Shown here: piece by piece, positions 55,698 through 64,000 of the stretch
How the letters are laid out: the number at the start of each line of letters is the position of its first letter
Numbering within the stretch: the stretch's first letter is position 1
Origin: Axinella damicornis
Taxonomy: Eukaryota; Porifera; Demospongiae; Axinellida; Axinellidae
Assembly (NCBI GenBank): GCA_963931865.1
Contig: OZ007506.1
Coordinates: forward strand, 17,946,653-18,010,652
Length of the DNA: 64,000 nucleotides
Direction: 5' to 3'
Notes under the pieces: model-generated
What the model was told of the DNA's origin: nothing
Databases searched by the model: none
Seen by the model: only the letters and a program-made list of their open reading frames with translations
Translations under genes and position numbers: made by a program

Positions 55698-58600
55698 CTA
55701 GGGGCGTAGGTAGTGTTCTAGAGGAATAAAATCAGTTATATGCTGCTGGTCCAGCCTCTTCATGACTGATATGATGGCACTGTTCATGTAAGTTTTCTGT
55801 TCCAAAGTATAGTGCTCAAAGCTGTCAGTATGGTTTCTGTGATATGCTGAGAATCCTTCCGTCAGTCTCTGCTCCACATCCTCCTCATCGTATTGGTACT
55901 TGAGGAACTTCAGGATCCTCTTTACCTGCAACACTGGGTCGACTTTGAGGTCCTCGTACCTGACCACAAGCACCGGCTGGACACGGTTGTTGATGATGAA
56001 ATGCTCAATCATCCGTTTCCACTTCTCGACCTGAAGGTACACTGTTTCATTCCAGCCCGCATTGTTCCCTGAGGGATGGTGGACAACATACAGGCAACTG
56101 TGATGAAGGTCATGGTGACATCAGCATTGGTTTGACCAACTAACAATTACTGCTAAACGAAACCATTCAAAATGGGTACCCTTAGTATCATAGCCAAGAC
56201 AAAATAAATTTAATGGTCTTACAAACATCTCTTAACTGGTGTGAGAGCATACGCTACATGGTTCTATACGTTCTCTTAACTCTTTACCAACCATAGACAT
56301 TGGAGGGCAGTCTTCATAGCTTGTAAACATACTCTAGATAAGGTTCCCATCGGTTTTAATCATCAAAACTTTACACAGCCATGCTTTCTACATAAATTTG
56401 CAATGGACTACGCTATCAAAAAAGCTTCCATCATGCCCGTGATGACTATTATTCATACATGTACATGTACCATTTACATGGTCCAATTCAAGTCCCACAA
56501 TTTTATTTTTGGCTACAAAAATTCACTCTTCCGCGTGGCCGCACGCACAAGTATCCCGTAACCTTACTGGTGTGAGAGCTCTGAGTAACATACAATGTAC
56601 ACTCTTACCAAACACCTCTTAACTGGTGTGAGAGTTCTAAATAATTAGCATACACGCACTCTTACCAAACATCTCTTTTCCAAAGTAGAGCAGGTGCTGG
56701 TTCTTTGATTTGTCTGTGACTGGCACTATCTTCCGATCTAACAACAATTTTTTAACTGATTCTCTTGTCTCTGCAGTAATCACATCACTGAATTTGGTTA
56801 CATTTCTCTTCTGTTCGTCATCAGCAGCAGAGTGGCGTATGACTTTGACCACGCGATGTTTGTGTTTAGCATTGTTGGATGTACTTTCACTTGTAATGGA
56901 TGCTTCTGTTTTATTCGCAGTTGCATTCTTTAAGATAATTGCAGCGTCACGATTCCACTCGGCAATGGTTGCAGAAAATGGGTCTCTGTGGATCAAGATC
57001 GCACCGACAAAATCAGGCTTGTTATGGACTGTCTCCCCTGGGAGAAGTGACCCCCCCACCCAGCGTAGATGAGAATCATGATTCTTCACAATGAGTACAG
57101 AGGTACTGCGCACCCCTTCCGTGCAGAAGTGCTTCGCCCTCAAGGAAGGATCACACCACATGGACCCCGTACACACCCCTGTAGCTTTCTCAAGAAGCCC
57201 CCTGACCCACGTGTTCCCTGACCCAGGGAGGCTCACGAGTGCGTATCTCCCCCTCTTCTTCCCATCCATCAGACGACACTCGCACGGATGTACTGAATAG
57301 TGCTCTTCTGCAAGCTTCAAGCAAGAGTTGTAATTGTGCTTCTCCCGGCCCTCCGCCAGCTGCTTACACATACTGTCTGTACAGTTCGTTATGATTGGCA
57401 GCTTGCTGTACACATGCATTTTATGGCGTGCTCTGACCTTCTGCGCCATCCACTTGGGGGACACGTTCCATGATCTCACTTCCTTTGATTTTCGCATGTA
57501 CTCAGCTATTGCTTCCTTGGACTTGGATATTGCTCCCCTTGTCCCGTGACGGTACCTGTGCATAGGAGCCTTCTGTGGAGGGGGTGCTGGCAGCGGCATG
57601 GGATGCTGAGTGACCTCTTGTACCAGTCTTTCTTTCTCTGACGGTTGTGTCCTGATAATCTGAAACTTACTGTACGAAGGATGCTCACTAGGAGGTTGTG
57701 CCATCATCATCTGTGCCTCTGTCAGTGGTTTAGAAGGTGGGTTAGAAGTTGGCCGGAGAGGGGTGGTGTTAGTGGGGGCGTTAGTGGGAGCTTTATGAGA
57801 GGAAAGGGGAGGAGTGCTTATAGAATGGGAGAGGGGTGTGGTCACTGTGGTGACATCAGTGCGGAGTTTAGAATGGGAGAGGGGTGTGGTGGCAGTAGCA
57901 AAGAGTTTAGGAGGGGGATAGGATGGAGTGATGTTAGCATGCGGTGTAGTAGGGGGGAGGGGGTGGGGCTGCTTAGGTGAAAGTTTAACTCGAGACACTG
58001 AAGGACCTTTTGTCATTGATGTGAGTCTGGGGGGCTGTGCAGAACGTGACTGTAGTTGCTGCATCTGTTCTGTTCCTGGAGTGACGGTCTGCATGTGGTT
58101 TCTCTGTGTTGAATGAGGGTGAGACTTAAGAGGTTCTGCAGTTGACGAGGAGGTGGAACGGGGGGAGGTGGAACGTGGGGAAGAGGTGGAATGTGGGGAG
58201 GTGGAACGTGGGGAGGTGGAACGTGGGGAGGATGTGGAATGGGGGGAGGTGGAACGTGGGGAGGTGGAACGTGGGGGGGTGGACCATGGGGAGGTGGAAT
58301 GTGGGGGGGTGGACCATGGGGAGGTGGAACGTGGGGGGGTGGACCGTGGGGAGGTGGAACTTGGGAAGGTGGAATGTGGAGAAGCTGGGACTTTTACTGC
58401 CACCTTTTTCTCTGGTTCCGCATCTTTGTCCACAGGTTCTAGAGTGACAGCTTTGACCAGCGATTCCGACAATAGGTCTTCTTTGATCACTTCACGGTTT
58501 GCGCCAATTTCACTTCGGTTGACTGGTTCTACTATATCAGGTGGAAGTGAGAGAGCAGGCGGTGAGTGGAGAGTCCCTCCTACTGACTGGTCAATCCCAG

Positions 58601-58886
58601 GTGCAAGTTTGTTATCATCAATATGGGTGTCAGGGTCATCACCTCCATCCAACAAGTCCCTATGACTTAACCAGTTCTCACGACGACCTTTTACAGCATT
58701 GTTGTCATAGGCAACCAGGCTATTGATCCCGATGACTATCTGTCTGTCATAAAAGTAGTTGATGACTTGCTGTGGGTGTGGCACCAATACTATCGGTGCT
58801 TGTAGAATGACATAGTAAATTGGCAGCAGCACGACTGCTGCTGATACGAGCACCATTGCAAGGACTCGGATTGTTTTGAACTTCAT
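55698..58886 (-). CDS. WSCD-type sulfotransferase, gene E
   Basis: Exons 58886-56666 and 56068-55698, joined at a split Gly, about 863 residues. The start MKFKTIRVLAMVLVSAAVVL is preceded by an acceptor at 58894-58896 (ATGCAG), so a 5' UTR intron is likely. A type II signal anchor (about 5-28) leads to a very long Ser/Thr/Pro-rich stem, including a (P-R-S-T-S)n array at about 167-245, which is probably O-glycosylated. A Cys module (NCTDSMCKQL ... CECRLMDGKKR) then precedes the PAPS sites LPGSGNTWVRGLL (about 551) and LIHRDPFSATIAEWNRD (about 630). The second exon holds VLVVRYEDLKVD and FSAYHRNHTDSFEHYTLEQ. This is a tandem paralogue of gene D and a Golgi glycan sulfotransferase by family. It is much longer than vertebrate WSCD proteins because of the stem, and lacks WSC domains. 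Confidence 0.87.
58150..58385 (-). repeat. 15-bp coding minisatellite in gene E
   Basis: About 15 units coding P-R/H/W-S-T-S/P, all in frame; some are 12- or 18-bp variants, so frame is kept here but not in gene D. Confidence 0.92.
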
Positions 58887-58892
58887 TTTCAA

Positions 58893-60221
58893 CCTGCATG
58901 AACAGAGAGAGCCGCTTGAATTAGAGGCTTCATCAGTTATAAGAGACACTGTGATGTCACACAAAGGGTGTACATGACAGATGTTATATCCTCTTCTCAG
59001 TTTACTCTACAAGAAGTCCCACACTTGGATGGGGTGGATTGGTGTCAATTAGGTCAGGTTGTGCTATAATTATATAGCGATCACCATGGAGACAGCTGGA
59101 TCACCACTGGTCAGGTACATGTACTCTCACACTGTGTATGTAGTCTCTGACACAATACTCACCTCTCATTACAAATCTTCCTGCTAATATTCCTTTACTG
59201 AGGGGCTAATAAATCACTGAGGGGCTTGTGTAACCCCCACTGAGTTATCTAGCAATAACACTACAATACTAATAACACACTGACATGCTAATGCAAGCAA
59301 TGGCAACTGTTATCCAATACCGGAAGTGCGCTCAACATGTAATTGTCCATTCTATTTAATTTTGGTGATCCGGGTGATCCAGGTGATCCGGCAGTCCGGC
59401 TTTTACACAAGCCCTCTGCTGAGTCTGGTGCTTTAGCTGATACACAAACCCAGTACAAACTTTACTTCCACGCAGAGTGCGGTGTGCGCACTAGTACATG
59501 TATGTTGTTCACAGCATGTTGGGACCATCTGGGTGCAACATTCACACGATGATGTTGTCAGTTAACTATACATGTACCGTAGTCGCGCACATGTGCCAAT
59601 ATCTCCACAGGAAGGAAGTATGTGCCTACATATAAACGAGAGGCTCTTAATTTAATTTTATTTATTTATGAGAAACCACCATGTAGAGTGGCTAACGAGG
59701 TAACTGGAATAGCATGAATGCTAATATTAACCAGTACCCCGGGACCAACGGCTTTACATCCCCTCCAAAGGATGCTAATTAATTTAGAATGATATTCCTC
59801 GAATATAGGAAGTGTGCATCATTTCAAATTATAGCTTTTTCCACTCCGCGCTGAAGTGAAACTCTGCCGTTTTCGATCCCACTTAGCAGAGACAAGAGTC
59901 AAACCTGCACCTAAGAGCCGTATTTCATACTGGAAGTGAATCCTGGCGGTGGGAACGGCCAGGAAACTAGGCCAGGGCAAAATGTATTCATAATCGGATA
60001 ACAAAGGGAATCGATTTTATTAATAGGCAGGAGGTGTCTGCCATCACATGGCCGTACTGAAAGTGATCTGCACTGGGGTTGGTTTGGGTCTGGGACTGAG
60101 ACTATTGACTACCGTCACACCACCATTGTCTGTTGTAACACCACCTAGCATGACCTCCAGGGCCACCAGTATATATTATGTATGGTGTAGTTCACAGCGC
60201 ACATTTTACAACTGATGTTGT
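58893..60221. other. Upstream region of gene E
   Basis: Presumed 5' UTR intron and promoter of gene E, then a long copy of the CTACCGTAG/CACCTATAA dispersed repeat (59570-59960). No coding exon recognised. Confidence 0.45.
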
Positions 60222-61210
60222 TACCCTGTGTGCATGCGCGCAGCAGGGGTAGAATGATCGGTCCATGGAGTTTCAGCAATGAAGGGTCTTGTTGAAGACT
60301 TAGTTCAGAATACAAGCATCAGAATTTAGAAATTACTAGCGTCTACATAACTCACAGACCAGAGATCCACTCGAGAGGCTGAGAAAGCTAGCGAAACTTG
60401 AAAATTCTACTTAAGGTTCTAAGATTACTGCCACAACTTACTGTATCTCATTATATACATGCTGTTGTACGTACATCTATGCTGTACATCTATGCTAGCC
60501 ATCGTGACCTATAACTATCTCATTGTGCATGCTGCTAGCACTGTAGTCAACCTGCATCACCTCAAAGGTATGAGGCTTAGAAAGCCTTCTTTGAAGGAGG
60601 TATGAGGCTTAGAAAGCCTTCTTTGAAGGAGGTATGAGGCTTAGAAAGCCTTCTTTGAAGGAGGTATGAGGCTTAGAAAGCCTTCTTTGAAGGAGGTATG
60701 AGGCTTAGAAAGCCTTCTTTGAAGGCAGAACAGAAACAAGAGCAAGAGTGTATAGAGTCTCCACACGTACAGATCTAGAACTACAACTTCAATGAGGTTA
60801 CAAGTATCACTGACATTTCTCAGTCATTTTGCTGCTACTAAAGTCTTGCCATAGCTTCAGGTTGTCTTTCATGCATTACTTTATGATCCACTTTGAGCTT
60901 GTTTTTTGTGTTGGGTTTGTGATTTCTACTTTCATAATTCACTATTGAACATCATTCTATACTGAATTTACAACAACAAAAATAAATGATACCAAAATAA
61001 TATCCATACAATACCAGCTTATATTGGATTACCTTCTGTACGGCCCTTTCCAGTGTGGGTAAAATTATTTCCAGCTTTATACAACGAGATTCACTGTATT
61101 TTATTGCAGCGATATACAACGCAAACATGTTAGGGGCATAATATAGGAATCGTGCATCCTTTCTAAAGTAGTGCACACACGGGGTACGTGCTCTGCTGAG
61201 CACCTCTAGT
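60222..61210. mobile_element. Repeat family F, copy 2, with internal 32-bp array
   Basis: The left 180 bp and right 40 bp match 53586-54000, ending in the same GTGCTCTGCTGAGCACCTCT block. About 570 bp more interior is present than in copy 1, including the 32-bp repeats at 60566-60725. Confidence 0.65.
60566..60725. repeat. Five exact 32-bp units, each with two tiny hairpins
   Basis: AGGTATGAGG starts at 60566, 60598, 60630, 60662 and 60694. Each unit contains GGCTT-AGA-AAGCC and, overlapping it by two bases, CCTTC-TTT-GAAGG, both perfect 5-bp stems with 3-base loops. The copies are identical. Confidence 0.92.
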
Positions 61211-61221
61211 AACTACTGTTG

Positions 61222-61261
61222 TAACCTCGTTCCCAGGCCCGACAGCCTGGGAACGAGGTTA
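61222..61261. mobile_element. 40-bp hairpin of the TAGCCTCGTTCCCAG family
   Basis: TAACCTCGTTCCCAGGC and exact complement with a few-base loop. Flanks match at 6 of 9 positions. Confidence 0.65.
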
Positions 61262-61558
61262 CTATAGTTACCCTTGTTACTACTGGTGGGAATGCTGCCA
61301 ATTTGTACAGCCAGTTTGTTACTAGTGGGAATGTATGGGGTCAGTTTGTTACAGCTGGTCTACCAGCTGCTGTTTTGCCACAGTTTACTCAGTGCACCAC
61401 ACAGCGCAGGATGAGTTGCTATGGCAAATGTAGGTAACTACCTAATAAGGAAAAAGCTGTCTCACTGTAATACTGTGTACACATCAACTTATGTATATTG
61501 TTTTGATTACAGTTACTGATAAAGAAGCGTTCACTATTTCCTAGGCACTAGGCACACT

Positions 61559-61670
61559 TAGTCTCGGTTCCAGACCCAAACCAACCCCAGTGTGGATCGC
61601 TTCCAGTATTACGCGCGGGGTACTGGATGCGATCCACACTGGGGTTGGTTTGGATCTGGGACCGAGACTA
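61559..61670. mobile_element. 112-bp hairpin of the TAGTCTCGG family
   Basis: TAGTCTCGGTTCCAGACCC and complement around a short loop with GGATCGC and GCGATCC arms. No clear duplication of the target. Confidence 0.7.
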
Positions 61671-63370
61671 ACTCTGCTTCTATTATTGATGCTCACAAAA
61701 ACACCACTTATGCTTTGTTTTCCTACGTATTATGCTTGACATTATGCTGTGTATATACGGGCTCGGACAAAGACATAGATTCATGTGACTGGAAATCTGT
61801 AGAACTACCACTGTGTAGTCGCATGTACAATTGCGCAATGCAAACTATGACAGCCTAGCCTTGCTCAGGCCCCCACCTTATAGCCTTGTTTTTGGATGGG
61901 GACTGCCATACTGGGAACGAGGCTAGCCCCCGCCCAGCTTTTGTCGCTTGTAGTACGGAAAAAGTGGTATGTTTCCACACGTGAGCATGATGTAATCGAC
62001 AAACGCAACTTTTGCATGATTATTGTTCAACCCCCCCCCCCCCCCCCCCAGCTAGATACATGTGGTAATTAGCTACCTGGTACAGTGTACCTCTGTGGTA
62101 ATTAGCTACCTAGTACCTCTCCTTGCTGTTCTGAGCCCCAGTGCGCCCACGTTCAATTAAGTCCTTTCTAAAACCTTTCTAACCTTGACATCACGCTATG
62201 AGCATGATGTAATCGACAAACGCAACTTTTGCATAATTATTGTTCAATGCAAACTATGACAGCCTAGCCTCGTTCAGACCTCCACCTTAGCCCCCGCATC
62301 ATACCAGGCCCTCTGCATTCTTTGTGCAACCGAAATCGGTGCAGGCATGGGAACGAGGCTAGCTATAGCCTAATTCCCAGGCTACCACAACACCAGCCTC
62401 ATTCCCAGGCTACACTACAACATGAAACACCAGGAGGCTTGAACTATTTATCTCTGACAAGCAATGTCAGGGAGAGAGAAGAGAGAGCGAAGCTTAGTTG
62501 GTGTGTGCTCAAAAAGGAGTGCTTCAGTGAACCAATCTGGTTCTGTAACTGCCAATTAGTAATTATCAGCATCTCACAATTATTGCTGAGCCCATTAACG
62601 CGAGGCTCTGAATGGGGTATCTATATACATACGTACGTACCGGAATATGGAGCAGCTACATGTGGAGTCGAACAGTGAGTGTAATCGACATGTTTATCTC
62701 AGGTCCACACTCGCAAATTCACACTCAGCTAGAGATCTATCATCCTCGTAAGCACGTGGCCCGGCTGGTGGCCGCGGCGTGCGTGCGAAGCAATTATGCG
62801 GATACGTATTCCTAGTATATCCTGTCTATAGGTACTGATTGCAACCATCTGATTGGTCTAGGAACTAAACAACAAACAATCACCCCATTTTGCAACCGTT
62901 ACTTTGACTACTAACTACACTAAAAGTTTGAATTGCAAAAATGCACGTCAATGGACGTACAGATCAATGTGAAACTGAAAACGTTTATTGTCACATCAAC
63001 ATGCAATTATTGTCACATACCAGCTTCCTGCTCGGCAATCAAATTATGGGAGTTGATGTCCTCAGAAGCCATGATGTCTAGGGACGTATGTTGTCATAAT
63101 AGTCTCATTTCCTGATGCTTATCAAAACACTGACTCAGTCTTAGTGTCTCACCATCGCTGCACAAACGAAACGGACAGGACAGACGTCATCACACTTTCA
63201 TGACGTGAGACAGGTACATTTTCCTGCCAATATGCAATTATCGGCACAATGTATGGCACGTGACTTAGTAGTTAGAGAGCTGTCCTGAGACTCTCAATCA
63301 TTTCAGTGTGCGATTTCATGGCTTCTTCATTTTGTATAATTATGGTATCATCAGCAGGGTTGAAAATATC
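61671..63370. other. Right-hand spacer
   Basis: Several decayed TAGCCTCGTT hairpin pieces (61880-61925, 62265-62362), a poly(C) run of 19 (62031-62049) and a duplicated GAGCATGATGTAATCGAC block (61983 and 62205). No gene recognised. Confidence 0.45.
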
Positions 63371-63508
63371 GGGGGGGGGGGGGGGGGGGGGGGGGGGGGC
63401 GCGCGCAATTGTACAGTGTGCGGCAGTGTGCCATTTGGGGGGGGGGGGGGGGGGGCTGGGTTTTGGGCGAAACATTTTCAGAGGGGGGGGGGGGGGGGGG
63501 GGGGGGGG
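63371..63508. repeat. Three poly(G) runs within 140 bp
   Basis: G runs at about 63371-63399, 63438-63455 and 63483-63508, separated by short non-G sequence. Confidence 0.93.
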
Positions 63509-64000
63509 ATTTTGCTCAAATGTTGTCCTATTATGCTATGCTCCAATGCTCTTAACTGCTGCTTCCAAGATTTGTTTATTAATATCATTCATGAGTACAC
63601 GTGGCCTTGTGGTCTATTAGGTAAAACTCTAGACAGTCAGCTTAGGTTCTATATAGCTGTTCTAAACCAAAAGCACCAACAAAGTCAGACCTTTATAGCT
63701 CTTCATTATGCCAGCATACGCTCTTACGCTTCCCCCCCTACTATTATGCTTGAGCATAATTCGCCAAGGCCTAGGGTGAATGCCCTCCCCCCCAAAGAAA
63801 CGCAGGATATCAGCAAGCCTTCATATAGGAGTGTTTACATTTTTGGCCATACATGTGGAGCTAGGGCTTTTGTCACTGGTGTCTGTGTTCCCACACTTGC
63901 ATACATGTACTGTGAACATGCAACAACACAAACCATGCAAGATGTCAAAACACCCCTTGAACACAAGTACTGAGTTACTAACACACTGAAAGGGCACATC
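63509..64000. other. Right edge of the window
   Basis: No domain-bearing frame, splice-supported exon, RNA gene or repeat array recognised. Confidence 0.4.

Noticed and set aside
63272..63358. Minus-strand peptide NPADDTIIIQNEEAMKSHTE ending in SLRTAL and a stop, which looks like a natural C-terminus
   Set aside because: No AG acceptor lies between it and the poly(C) run, and no upstream exon was found; kept only as a possibility.

Overview
The window reads as animal nuclear DNA. It has split genes with GT-AG introns, long introns, no operons, and abundant microsatellites and small DNA transposons. Three things suggest a sponge, probably a demosponge. One gene joins a kelch head, a Roc-COR GTPase and two Death domains. 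There are tandem EXTL3-like exostosins. Several exon sequences match my memory of demosponge predicted proteins. The phylum is an inference; no rRNA or mitochondrial marker is present. Part of the window (40147-40346) is a 200-N assembly gap.

Layout. 1-2520 is copy 1 of a segment that recurs at 15966-18510; the copies differ by small hairpin transposons. 15156-3818 (minus) is one gene: a kelch exon, a large Roc-COR GTPase exon and split Death-domain exons, mostly phase-compatible, with at least one exon I could not place. 18682-23458 and 23900-32240 (plus) are two head-to-tail EXTL3-like glycosyltransferases of six exons each. Their introns are filled with CCCT, CA and CCCTCCCCTTCAC arrays that run up to the acceptors. 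32695-36169 is a 3.5 kb fold-back element with about 1.3 kb inverted arms, internal 177-bp repeats and a 9-bp target duplication, sitting in a 28-30 bp minisatellite. 38976-37183 (minus) is an unrecognised small gene ending in a coiled coil, with a nuclear-receptor DR1-like motif just upstream. 42760-46335 (plus), 50138-47193 (minus) and 58886-55698 (minus) are three WSCD-type sulfotransferase genes with two main coding exons each. The middle one is frameshifted within a coding 15-bp minisatellite. The remaining spacers hold short inverted-repeat elements, a candidate tRNA-derived SINE, minisatellites and long poly(G)/poly(C) runs.

Function. The two EXTL3-like enzymes and the three PAPS-dependent sulfotransferases are all predicted type II Golgi proteins acting on glycans, so the right two thirds of the window is a loose glycan-modification neighbourhood made by local duplication. 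The kelch-Roc-COR-Death-Death gene is a separate signalling-type protein.

The most notable non-genic signal is a set of hairpin elements, from 49 bp to 3.5 kb, that create 9-bp target duplications. Two are proved by filled versus empty sites inside this window. No transposase or reverse transcriptase reading frame was found.
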